Shown here: in pieces, positions 8,059 to 17,637 of the stretch
Position numbering within the stretch: position 1 is the stretch's first letter
Layout of the letters: the number at the start of each line of letters is the position of its first letter
Program-made: the position numbers and the translations under genes
Notes under the pieces: generated by a model
The model's input: the letters and a program-made list of their open reading frames with translations, nothing else
Database searches by the model: none
What the model was told of the DNA's origin: nothing
DNA from: Streptomyces colonosanans
Lineage (GTDB): Bacteria; Actinomycetota; Actinomycetes; Streptomycetales; Streptomycetaceae
Assembly: GCF_001866645.1 (NCBI RefSeq)
Contig: NZ_MLYP01000050.1
Span: 96,124 to 160,123 of the forward strand
DNA length: 64,000 nt
Reading direction: 5' to 3'

Positions 8059-8892
8059 CTATTCTTCCACGCCCTCTGGCCTGCGCCAAAATCGGCCGTA
8101 CGACTTTCCCTCCGGATCCGGCGCCCAGCCCAGGATGGAGAGCATCTCGCGGTCCTTCTTGTCGAAGGCGGAGGGGTCGCAGCGCTCGATGAGGTCCGGC
8201 CGGTTGGCCGTCGTACGCCGAAGCGCCTCGTCCCGGCGCCAGCGGGCGATCCTGCCGTGGTGACCGCTGAGCAGCACCTCGGGGATCTCCCGGCCGCGCC
8301 ACTCGGGCGGTTTGGTGTAGACGGGCCCTTCGAGGAGGTTCGCCATCGCGCCGGGGGCGAAGGAGTCGTCCCGGTGGGACTCGGCGTTGCCCAGGACGCC
8401 CGGCAGCAGCCGGGCCACCGCCTCCGTGACGACGAGGACGGCCGCCTCGCCTCCGGCGAGGACGTAGTCGCCGATGGACACCTCGTACACGGGCATCCGG
8501 GTCGCGTACTCGTCGATGACGCGGCGGTCGATGCCCTCGTAGCGGGCCGGGGTGAAGACCAGCCACGGACGTTCGGACAGCTCGACGGCGAGCTCCTGGG
8601 TGAAGGGGCGCCCGCTGGGGGTCGGCACGATCAGGGCGGGCGCACGGGAGCCGGCCTCGTACCCGTCGGCCAGGAGGTCGTCCAGGGCCTCGCCCCAGGG
8701 GTCGGTCTTCATGACCATGCCGGGGCCGCCGCCGTACGGGGTGTCGTCGACGGTGTGGTGGCGGTCGTGTGTCCAGGAACGCAGATCGTGCACGTGGACG
8801 TCCAGCTGCCCCCGTGCGCGTGCCTTGCCGACGAGGGAGACGTTCAGCGGTTCCAGGTACTCGGGGAAGATCGTGACGACGTCGAGCCGCAT
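8059..8892 (-). CDS. trmD: tRNA (guanine37-N1)-methyltransferase TrmD
   Basis: TrmD methylates G37 next to the anticodon using S-adenosylmethionine and prevents +1 frameshifting. The 277-aa protein starts MRLDVVTIFPEYLEPL and shows the SPOUT knot with DDTPYGGGPGMVMK near residues 49-62, the SIGDYVLAGGEAA segment, and LEGPVYTKPPEWRGREIPEVLLSGHH. Its start overlaps the rimM stop by one base. It belongs to the conserved rpsP-khpA-rimM-trmD-rplS operon. A C-terminal extension after EMLSILGWAPDPEG is short and variable. Confidence 0.97.
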   Translation of the reverse strand: MRLDVVTIFPEYLEPLNVSLVGKARARGQLDVHVHDLRSWTHDRHHTVDDTPYGGGPGMVMKTDPWGEALDDLLADGYEAGSRAPALIVPTPSGRPFTQELAVELSERPWLVFTPARYEGIDRRVIDEYATRMPVYEVSIGDYVLAGGEAAVLVVTEAVARLLPGVLGNAESHRDDSFAPGAMANLLEGPVYTKPPEWRGREIPEVLLSGHHGRIARWRRDEALRRTTANRPDLIERCDPSAFDKKDREMLSILGWAPDPEGKSYGRFWRRPEGVEE

Positions 8893-9434
8893 TACGCCTC
8901 TTCCCGCGAGGACGCGATCTCTGCCCTGTCGTCGATCAGGCCCGGCGGCGGGTCGATGACCGCCCGCTGCTCCTCCAGGTCGATCTCGGTGACGATCTCC
9001 TGGACGAACGGGATCAGAACCTCGGTCCCGTCCGGGCGCTCCACCACGAACAGGTCCTGGGAGGGCAGGTGTGAGATCTCGGTGATCCGGCCGATCTCCA
9101 CGCCGTCCACGGTCACGACATCAAGGTCCATCAACTGATGGTCGTAGTACTCGTCCTCACCCTCGGGGAGTTCCGCCGGATCGATCTCGGCGATCAGGAG
9201 GGTGTTGCGGAGGGCCTCGGCGGCGTTGCGGTCCCGGACGCCTTCGAAGCGCAGGAGCAGACGTCCGCTGTGTACCCGGCCGGTTTCGATGGTGAGCGGA
9301 CCCGCGGATGCGGGATCGGTGGCCAGTACCGCGCCGGGGGCGAGTCTGAGCTCCGGCTCGTCGGTGCGTACCTCAACGGTGACCTCGCCCTTGATGCCAT
9401 GGGCGCGGCCGATCCGTGCGACTACCAGCTGCAC
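8892..9434 (-). CDS. rimM: Ribosome maturation factor RimM
   Basis: RimM assists assembly of the 30S head by binding ribosomal protein S19. The 180-aa protein has the N-terminal RimM domain (MQLVVARIGRAHGIKGEVTV, FEGVRDRNAAEALRNTLL) and a C-terminal PRC-barrel (EDEYYDHQLMDLDVVTVDG, GTEVLIPFVQEIVTEID). A short acidic tail follows. The gene sits between khpA and trmD in the usual bacterial order, overlapping trmD by one base and 82 bp after khpA. Confidence 0.96.
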   Translation of the reverse strand: MQLVVARIGRAHGIKGEVTVEVRTDEPELRLAPGAVLATDPASAGPLTIETGRVHSGRLLLRFEGVRDRNAAEALRNTLLIAEIDPAELPEGEDEYYDHQLMDLDVVTVDGVEIGRITEISHLPSQDLFVVERPDGTEVLIPFVQEIVTEIDLEEQRAVIDPPPGLIDDRAEIASSREEA

Positions 9435-9516
9435 TTCTGAAGATCTCCTGTCGTACGACTACGGGCCGGGGACGGCCCACTGGCCCTCCCCGGCCCGAGC
9501 CGGTGCTGCGATGCGT

Positions 9517-9756
9517 TCAGCGGACGTGGTCCACGTCGACGAGGTCGACGCGGACACCACGGCCGCCGATGGCGCCCACGACGGTGCGCAGGGCGCGTGC
9601 GGTGCGGCCGTTGCGACCGATCACCTTGCCGAGGTCGTCGGGGTGGACCCGGACCTCCAGTACGCGCCCGCGGCGCAGGTTGCGCGAGGCCACCTGCACA
9701 TCGTCAGGGTTGTCGACGATGCCCTTCACGAGGTGCTCGAGCGCCTCTTCGAGCAT
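9517..9756 (-). CDS. khpA: KH-domain RNA-binding protein KhpA
   Basis: A 79-aa single KH-domain protein (MLEEALEHLVKGIVDNPDDV). The GxxG loop is GRNG in GKVIGRNGRTARALR, the RNA-binding feature of the KH fold. KhpA, with KhpB, binds RNA and affects cell division and elongation in Gram-positive bacteria. It is separated from the rpsP stop by only two bases and so is co-translated with S16. This placement between rpsP and rimM is conserved in many Gram-positive genomes. Confidence 0.93.
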   Translation of the reverse strand: MLEEALEHLVKGIVDNPDDVQVASRNLRRGRVLEVRVHPDDLGKVIGRNGRTARALRTVVGAIGGRGVRVDLVDVDHVR

Positions 9757-9758
9757 GC

Positions 9759-10181
9759 TCAGGCCTCGGTCGACTCGGAGGACTCAGCGGCAGCCTCGTC
9801 CTTCTTCTCGGCCTTCTTCTTCTGGGTGATCGCCTCACCCTTGCCCTGGTCCTCGCCGCCAAGAGCCTCGAACGACGGACGCGCCGCCTTGGGCTCGGCC
9901 ACCAGCAGCGGCGCCGGGGCGGGCTCGCCCTTGAACTTCTGCCAGTCGCCGGTCTTCTTCAGGATGGCGAGCACGGGCTCGGTCGGCTGGGCGCCGACGG
10001 AGAGCCAGTACGCCACGCGCTCGGCGTTGACCTCGATGACCGAGGGGTTGTACGTCGGGTGGTACTTGCCGATCTCCTCGATCGCACGGCCGTCACGGCG
10101 GGTGCGGGAGTCGGCGACGACGATGCGGTAGTGAGGCGAACGGATCTTGCCCAGACGCTTCAGCTTGATCTTGACTGCCAC
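9759..10181 (-). CDS. rpsP: 30S ribosomal protein S16
   Basis: S16 stabilises the 30S body during assembly. The 140-aa protein starts at GTG (MAVKIKLKRLGKIRSPHYRI), preceded by AGGAGAA, and contains the canonical IVVADSRTRRDGRAIEEIGKY and SVGAQPTEPV. After residue 85 it carries an actinobacterial extension ending in a Lys-rich and then Glu/Ser-rich tail (KKKAEKKDEAAAESSESTEA), likely disordered. First gene of the khpA-rimM-trmD-rplS operon. Confidence 0.97.
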   Translation of the reverse strand: MAVKIKLKRLGKIRSPHYRIVVADSRTRRDGRAIEEIGKYHPTYNPSVIEVNAERVAYWLSVGAQPTEPVLAILKKTGDWQKFKGEPAPAPLLVAEPKAARPSFEALGGEDQGKGEAITQKKKAEKKDEAAAESSESTEA

Positions 10182-10481
10182 GGGAGTGGGTTCTCCTGGA
10201 TTTGACGTGGTAGGGCACGGCGGGTCAGCCGCGTGGGGTTGCGGTACCCGAGTGCCCGATGGACGCGTCAGCCGGAGGAGAGAGGGGTCCTATGCGGCTG
10301 TCGAGTACAGCTGACCATTGTGCCACACGCTGCCGGCGTCCCGACCGCGAGGGATGCACCCGGGCATGACTGAGAGGCACCCGGCGCCGAGGTCCCGAGC
10401 GTGGATCACCTCACCCGGCGCACGCAGGGTGCCGTCACGGCCGCGACGAAACGAGGTACGGCTGCCACGAGCAGCCGTACC
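10182..10481. other. Intergenic region: rpsP upstream region and downstream end of the SprT-like gene
   Basis: No gene is visible here. It holds the leader of rpsP and, at its right end, the terminator of the SprT-like gene. A possible minus-strand -10 element CACAAT lies at 10317-10322, about 135 bp before the rpsP GTG; no good -35 is seen, as is common for Streptomyces promoters. Confidence 0.5.
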
Positions 10482-10483
10482 TC
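10453..10483 (-). terminator. Hairpin terminator after the SprT-like gene
   Basis: Perfect 13-bp inverted repeat GAGGTACGGCTGC / GCAGCCGTACCTC with a 5-base loop. The outer arm runs into the stop codon of the SprT-like gene. There is no U-tract, as in many Streptomyces terminators. It should insulate the rpsP operon. Confidence 0.75.
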
Positions 10484-11078
10484 AGCTCGCCGCCGCTCCC
10501 ACCGGCTCCGGGATGCGGAACGGCTTCCCGCAGCCGCCGCACACGATCGGGGCCTGGGCCAGGACCGACGGGACCACGCGGACGTTGCGACCGCAGTCGC
10601 AGACGGCCTTGACGCGGACACCGCCCCCGGAGGAGCCATGCCGGGCGGCCGGGCCCCGGAAGGTGCGGGCCGTGTCCGCGGCGGTCGCCGCCGAGTGGGC
10701 CTTCAGTGCGCGCTGGAGCCGCTCGATCGTCGGGCGGTAGCGCCGCTTCGCCTCGGGGTTGAGCGTGACCAGGGAGAAGCCGCTGCTGGGGTGCGGTTCC
10801 TCGGGGTGGTCCAGACCCAACTCCTCGGCGATCGCGAGGAATCTGCGGTTGTGATAGCGGCCGGCGCGGGAGGTGTCGCGGACCCCGCGGGCGGCGGCGA
10901 TGCCATGGACTGCCTCATGGAGCAGTCGCTCGAAAGAGAGTTCGTGCCCACAGGCGGACGACGACTCTCCGATCAGGGATTCGGGCGCGGCAAGATCCGG
11001 CAGCTCGGGGTGGTGCCGTTGAATATCGGCCCACGCCTGCGCCAGCTCTGCGGCGAGAACAGGTGGTGTCGTGCTCAC
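10482..11078 (-). CDS. SprT-like zinc metallopeptidase-type protein
   Basis: A 198-aa protein with an HExxH zinc motif (LLHEAVHGIAAARGVRDTS) around residue 53, followed by GRYHNRRFLAIAEELGL, which resembles the SprT/Spartan family where the third zinc ligand lies in a downstream His. The C-terminus (about 160-190) has a zinc-ribbon pattern, CDCG...CGGCGKPF. Spartan-type proteins act on DNA-protein crosslinks in eukaryotes; the bacterial SprT function is poorly known, so I do not assign a substrate. The GTG start at 11078 gives the natural N-terminus MSTTPPVLAAELAQAW. It stands alone between two strong hairpins. Confidence 0.75.
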   Translation of the reverse strand: MSTTPPVLAAELAQAWADIQRHHPELPDLAAPESLIGESSSACGHELSFERLLHEAVHGIAAARGVRDTSRAGRYHNRRFLAIAEELGLDHPEEPHPSSGFSLVTLNPEAKRRYRPTIERLQRALKAHSAATAADTARTFRGPAARHGSSGGGVRVKAVCDCGRNVRVVPSVLAQAPIVCGGCGKPFRIPEPVGAAAS

Positions 11079-11266
11079 GTAATGACAACGAGCCTGGGTG
11101 CTCCCGTGTTCCTATTCCGGGGCATCCCAAATAAATTTGCACGTTCCCGCCAGTTGCCGCTGATGCGTCCTGACGAGGGCGGGTGCGCCGAACTGCGGAG
11201 AAGCCTCGCAGCTCGTACCAAGATGGTGCGTACACATGCGTACGTCCTGCCGTGTACACGAGGTCA

Positions 11267-11299
11267 GCGCATCGGGGGACCTGTGGTCCCCCGATGCGC
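11267..11299 (-). terminator. Strong hairpin terminator after proS
   Basis: Perfect 15-bp stem GCGCATCGGGGGACC / GGTCCCCCGATGCGC with a 3-base loop, about 70 bp past the proS stop. It separates proS from the SprT-like gene that follows on the same strand. Confidence 0.85.
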
Positions 11300-11369
11300 A
11301 AGAGGCCTTTCGGTCGCCTGCTCCAAGCGGCATGCACAGCCCCGTGTACGCAGTCCCGGTACGCGAAGC

Positions 11370-12785
11370 TCAGTAAGCGCGCGCGACTACAGCGACGTTA
11401 CCCGGTGCGTCGTCAGCGTCGGGAACCGCCCCGTCCTCGGCGACCAGACACCGTACGGTCACCGCGTGCTCCGCCAGCTTGGCCTCGCCGTCCTCGCCGA
11501 GGACGGCCCAGGGGATGCGCGCCCAGCCGCCCGCGGAGGTCGCCTCGACGGCCTCGTCGATCGTCGACACATCCGTCGTACGGGACTCGCGGCGCTCGCG
11601 CGACTGCTTCAGCAGGAGCGCCTGATCCTCTTCGAGGGTCCCGGGAAGCACATGGACGAGCGAGTCGATCGCCACCGGCTCCTTGCCGCCCGGGATGCGG
11701 CGGGCCAGCATCGCCGTGCCGCCCGCCAGGTCACGGGGGCCGATCTCGATGCGTACCGGCACGCCCTTGAGTTCCCAGTCGACGGCGCGACGGCCGAAGG
11801 GGATGTCGGTGCGGTCGTCGACGTGCACACGGAGACCGGCTGCCTTCAGCCGGTCCGAGAGTTCGCGGACCTTGGCCAGAACCGCATCATCGCCCTTGAT
11901 CGCCAGAACAACGGCTTGAATGTGTGCCAGGCGCGGCGGGATCCGCAGGCCGTTGTCATCACCGTGCGTCATCGCCAGGGCACCGATCATGCGAGTGGTG
12001 GAGCCCCAGGAGGTCTGCCAGACATACTCCTGGACGCCGTCCTTCGACAGATACCGGGTGTTGAACGCCTTGGCGAAGTTCTGGCCCAGTTCGTGGCTGG
12101 TGGCCATCTGGAGGGCCTTGCCGTCACCCATCATGCTTTCGAGCGTGAGGGTGTTGAGGGCGCCGGCGAACCGCTCCTTGGCCGTCTTGCGACCGGAGAC
12201 GAAGTCCACGGCGAGGACGTGCTCCAGGAAGTCCCCGTAGACGTTCCGCTGGATGTGAGCGGCGAAGTCCCGGGCCTCCTCGTACGTGGCGTGCGCGGTG
12301 TGGCCCTCCTGCCACAGGAATTCGGAGGTGCGCAGGAAGAGCCGCGGCCTGAGTTCCCAACGGACTACGTTGGCCCACTGGTTGATCAGCAGCGGCAGGT
12401 CACGGTAGCTCTGCACCCACTTCGAGAAGTACTCGTTGATGATGGTCTCGGAGGTGGGGCGAACGACCGCGGGCTCCTCCAGCTCCTTGCCGCCCCCGTG
12501 CGTGACCACGGCGAGTTCCGGCGCGAAGCCCTCGACGTGGTCGGCCTCCCGGGTGAGGTACGACTGGGGGATCAGCAGCGGGAAGTACGCGTTCTGGGTG
12601 CCCGTCTCCTTGATGCGGCGGTCCATCTCCGCCTGCATCCGCTCCCACAGCCCGTACCCGTACGGTCGGATGACCATGGTGCCGCGTACTGGCCCGTTGT
12701 CGGCCAGTTCGGCCTTGTTGATCAGATCCTGGTACCAGCGCGGGAAGTCTTCCGCACGGGGAGTGAGAACGGGTGCCTTGGACAT
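11370..12785 (-). CDS. proS: Prolyl-tRNA synthetase, archaeal/eukaryal (short, ProS type 3) form
   Basis: A class II aminoacyl-tRNA synthetase that charges tRNA-Pro. The 471-aa protein starts MSKAPVLTPRAEDFPRWYQDLI and shows NGPVRGTMVIRPYGYGLWERMQ, the motif 2 region (VVRPTSETIINEYFSKW, RWELRPRLFLRTSEFLWQEGHTAH), and motif 3 with the C-terminal anticodon-binding domain. This is the archaeal/eukaryal-like class, lacking the large editing insertion of the bacterial enzyme. The start was chosen by homology; an in-frame upstream ATG would add 45 residues of low-quality sequence. Most Streptomyces carry a bacterial-type proS elsewhere, so this is probably a second copy, possibly acquired. It ends in a strong terminator. 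Confidence 0.93.
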   Translation of the reverse strand: MSKAPVLTPRAEDFPRWYQDLINKAELADNGPVRGTMVIRPYGYGLWERMQAEMDRRIKETGTQNAYFPLLIPQSYLTREADHVEGFAPELAVVTHGGGKELEEPAVVRPTSETIINEYFSKWVQSYRDLPLLINQWANVVRWELRPRLFLRTSEFLWQEGHTAHATYEEARDFAAHIQRNVYGDFLEHVLAVDFVSGRKTAKERFAGALNTLTLESMMGDGKALQMATSHELGQNFAKAFNTRYLSKDGVQEYVWQTSWGSTTRMIGALAMTHGDDNGLRIPPRLAHIQAVVLAIKGDDAVLAKVRELSDRLKAAGLRVHVDDRTDIPFGRRAVDWELKGVPVRIEIGPRDLAGGTAMLARRIPGGKEPVAIDSLVHVLPGTLEEDQALLLKQSRERRESRTTDVSTIDEAVEATSAGGWARIPWAVLGEDGEAKLAEHAVTVRCLVAEDGAVPDADDAPGNVAVVARAY

Positions 12786-12961
12786 GGCGCGATGGTACGG
12801 GGACACCTCCCCGCGCCGTGCGTTTTTTGTCACCCGGCAGTGAGTCGGGGCGCACACCCCGCTCACAAGGAGTGCGGCACACCCCCTGGACGCCACGACG
12901 GGCGCGGAGTTTCCTGACATACGGGGTCAGCGTCAACTCTCGGCGGATTGGGGCGCTTTCG

Positions 12962-13813
12962 ATGACACCTGCGGGCGTACGGCAGCACCTCCCCCGGACG
13001 GGACCGGCTCTTGGCGTGGACCGGAGTGCACGCGCGCGTGACTGGGCCGAGATACAGGAGCGGATGCTCGTACCGCTCTACGAGGCCGTCCACGAACGGC
13101 TGGAGGTGGGCCGCGGGACACGGCTGCTCGGGCTCGGGTGCGGCGCGGGCCTCGCGCTGCTGCTGGCCGCTTCCCGGGGTGCCTCGGTCACCGGTGTCGA
13201 CTCCGGCGCCCGAGAACGGCTGGCCCTCGCCCGCGAGCGGCTGCGGCCCGGGCACGCCGCGCGTGCGACCGCCCGGATCATCGAAGGCTCCCCGCGGGAC
13301 GCGGCGCCCGCCCCCGCTGAGCCGGCGTACAACCTGCTGACCGTCTTCGAGCCGGCCGGGTGCGCGACCGGTGATATCGAGGGTCTTGAGGAACGGCTCG
13401 CGGCGGCCACACCGCTCACCGAACGCGGAACGCCCGTGGTGCTCGTCGGATGGGGTCCGCCGGAGCGGTGCAGCACCTCGTCCGTGCTGCGCGTCGCCAC
13501 CAAACTGGCCGATCCCCTGCGCGGTGGGGGCGGCCTGCGCCGGGCACGCCGCGACGACCTGGAGGAGGCCGCACAACGCTGCGGGCTCCGTCCGGAAGGG
13601 TCGGGGCGGGTCGCCTGCCCCTTCGGGTACGCCGACATGGACAGCGCGATGCGGGGCATGCTGTCGTCCGGGCTCTTCGACGCGGCCGTCGAGGCCACGG
13701 ACCAGGCGCAGGTCGACAAGGAGCTGACGGAGGCACTGCACCCGCACCGGCGGGCGGACGGGACGGTGTGGATGCCGAATGTGTTCCGCTACCTGATCGC
13801 GCGCACCCCCTGA
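12962..13813 (+). CDS. SAM-dependent methyltransferase-like protein
   Basis: A 283-aa protein with a class I methyltransferase fold. Motif I is visible as RLLGLGCGAGLALLLAASRG near residues 56-75, and motif II as VTGVDSG with the acidic residue that would bind SAM ribose. The rest matches general methyltransferases of the UbiE/type 11 kind but with a weak later core, so substrate is unknown. It is transcribed away from proS with a 176-bp gap and converges on ftsH with 33 bp between stops. The ATG follows a sequence without a clear Shine-Dalgarno. Confidence 0.72.
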   Translation: MTPAGVRQHLPRTGPALGVDRSARARDWAEIQERMLVPLYEAVHERLEVGRGTRLLGLGCGAGLALLLAASRGASVTGVDSGARERLALARERLRPGHAARATARIIEGSPRDAAPAPAEPAYNLLTVFEPAGCATGDIEGLEERLAAATPLTERGTPVVLVGWGPPERCSTSSVLRVATKLADPLRGGGGLRRARRDDLEEAAQRCGLRPEGSGRVACPFGYADMDSAMRGMLSSGLFDAAVEATDQAQVDKELTEALHPHRRADGTVWMPNVFRYLIARTP

Positions 13814-13846
13814 GCGATCGCGCCCCTCCCGCTGACGCCCGGGTGC

Positions 13847-15772
<1,926 letters not shown>

Positions 15773-15810
15773 ACGTCGGACGGTACGGCAAGCGGCAGGG
15801 CCCGGCACGC

Positions 15811-15846
15811 GCTGGGGGCGCCCTTGTGGAGAAGGGCGCCCCCAGC
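15811..15846 (-). terminator. Hairpin terminator after ffh
   Basis: Perfect 15-bp stem GCTGGGGGCGCCCTT / AAGGGCGCCCCCAGC with a 6-base loop, just downstream of the ffh stop and upstream of the ftsH start. Confidence 0.85.
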
Positions 15847-15867
15847 CTCATGGGTGACCGATGTCCG

Positions 15868-17418
15868 TCAGCCCATGAACTTCTTGAACTCGTCCGGCAG
15901 CTCGAAGTCCTGGCCGCTCTGCTGCGGCAGGCCGAGGGCACCGGAGCCCTGGGCCGCCGCCTCGCGGCGCTGCGCCGCCTCCAGCTCCTGCTGCTTGCGC
16001 TTCATCGGGTTGCCGGAGCGCTGCTTGCCCTTGGCCTTCTTCGGCTGCTTCTTCGTCCGACCGGGGCCGCCGCCCATGCCCGGGATACCCGGCATACCCG
16101 GCATACCGCCGCCCTGGGCCAGGCGGGACATCATCTTGCGCGCTTCGAAGAACCGCTCGACCAGGTTCTTCACCGCGCTGACCTCGACACCGGAACCCTT
16201 GGCGATACGGGCGCGGCGCGATCCGTTGATGATCGTCGGGTCCTGGCGTTCGCCCGGGGTCATCGACTTGATGATCGCGGACACACGGTCGACGTCCCGC
16301 TCGTCGAAGTTGTTGATCTGGTCCTTGATCTGGCCCATGCCCGGGAGCATGCCGAGCAGCTTGCTGATGCTGCCCATCTTCCTGACCTGTTCCATCTGGG
16401 ACAGGAAGTCGTCGAGCGTGAAGTCCTGGCCCTTCTTGGACGCCAGCTTGGAGGCCATCTTCTCGGCCTCTTCTTGGCTGAACGTCTTCTCCGCCTGCTC
16501 GATCAGGGTGAGCAGGTCACCCATGTCGAGGATGCGGGAGGCCATCCGGTCCGGGTGGAAGGCGTCGAAGTCGTCGAGCTTCTCACCGTTCGACGCGAAC
16601 ATGATCGGCTTGCCGGTCATCTGGCGGATCGACAGTGCCGCACCACCGCGGGCGTCACCGTCGAGCTTGGAGAGCACCACGCCGTCGAAGCCGACGCCGT
16701 CGCGGAAGGCCTCCGCCGTGTTGACGGCGTCCTGACCGATCATCGCGTCGACGACGAACAGGATCTCGTCGGGGCCGATCGCGTCCCGGATGTCCGCGGC
16801 CTGCTGCATCATCTCCTGGTCGATGCCGAGGCGGCCGGCGGTGTCCACGATCACGATGTCGTGGACCTTGGTCTTCGCGTGGTCGATGGAGTCCTTGGCG
16901 ACCTTGACCGGGTCACCGACGCCGTTGCCCGGCTCCGGCGCGAAGACGGCCACGCCCGCCCGCTCGGCGACGACGCTCAGCTGGTTGACCGCGTTCGGGC
17001 GCTGGAGGTCGGCGGCGACCAGCAGCGGCGAGTGACCCTGCTCCTTGAGCCACTTGGCGAGCTTGCCCGCGAGGGTCGTCTTACCGGCACCCTGCAGACC
17101 GGCGAGCATGATCACGGTCGGGGGCTGCTTGGCGAAGCGAAGGCGGCGGGTCTCGCCGCCGAGGATCGTGACCAGCTCCTCGTTGACGATCTTGAGGACC
17201 TGCTGGGCGGGGTTCAGCGCCTTGGAGACCTCGACGCCGAGGGCGCGCTCCTTGATGCTCTTGATGAACGTGCGCACGACAGGGAGGGCGACGTCGGCTT
17301 CGAGCAGCGCGATGCGGATCTCACGCGCCGTGGCGTCGATGTCCGCTTCGCTCAGCCGGCCTTTCCCGCGGAGGTTTTTGAAAGTCGCGCTGAGGCGGTC
17401 GGAGAGGGTGTCGAACAC
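15868..17418 (-). CDS. ffh: Signal recognition particle protein Ffh (SRP54)
   Basis: Ffh binds signal sequences of membrane proteins and 4.5S RNA and docks on FtsY. The 516-aa protein starts at GTG 17418 (VFDTLSDRLSATFKNL), the standard family start. The N domain is followed by the G domain with GLQGAGKTT, DLQRPNAV, DTAGR and SKLDGDARGG, then the Met-rich M domain that contacts signal peptides. The C-terminus is long and flexible, with repeated Gly/Pro/Met (GMPGMPGIPGMGGGPG) and a basic stretch. ftsY lies about 7.5 kb away. Confidence 0.97.
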   Translation of the reverse strand: MFDTLSDRLSATFKNLRGKGRLSEADIDATAREIRIALLEADVALPVVRTFIKSIKERALGVEVSKALNPAQQVLKIVNEELVTILGGETRRLRFAKQPPTVIMLAGLQGAGKTTLAGKLAKWLKEQGHSPLLVAADLQRPNAVNQLSVVAERAGVAVFAPEPGNGVGDPVKVAKDSIDHAKTKVHDIVIVDTAGRLGIDQEMMQQAADIRDAIGPDEILFVVDAMIGQDAVNTAEAFRDGVGFDGVVLSKLDGDARGGAALSIRQMTGKPIMFASNGEKLDDFDAFHPDRMASRILDMGDLLTLIEQAEKTFSQEEAEKMASKLASKKGQDFTLDDFLSQMEQVRKMGSISKLLGMLPGMGQIKDQINNFDERDVDRVSAIIKSMTPGERQDPTIINGSRRARIAKGSGVEVSAVKNLVERFFEARKMMSRLAQGGGMPGMPGIPGMGGGPGRTKKQPKKAKGKQRSGNPMKRKQQELEAAQRREAAAQGSGALGLPQQSGQDFELPDEFKKFMG

Positions 17419-17637
17419 GGCGGCGTCGGTCCTCGGAGTCGGGGTCGTTTCGGGCTGCCTCCAGGGTATCCGGCCGCGCAAGCAATTCGTCCCCGCCCGC
17501 CGAGCCGAGCGGGAAGGGACGTCCACCCTGCGGACGCGGGGCACAGCCTGCGTCCCTCTCGGCCTCGAGGAGACGGCCCGGAACAGCCCCTCGGCTACGA
17601 AGACCCCGTCACGTGCACACATGACATGACCACACGG

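Noticed and set aside
6295..9138. Long plus-strand frame across sipX-sipW-rplS-trmD
   Set aside because: Covers several well-supported minus-strand genes and has no domain of its own.
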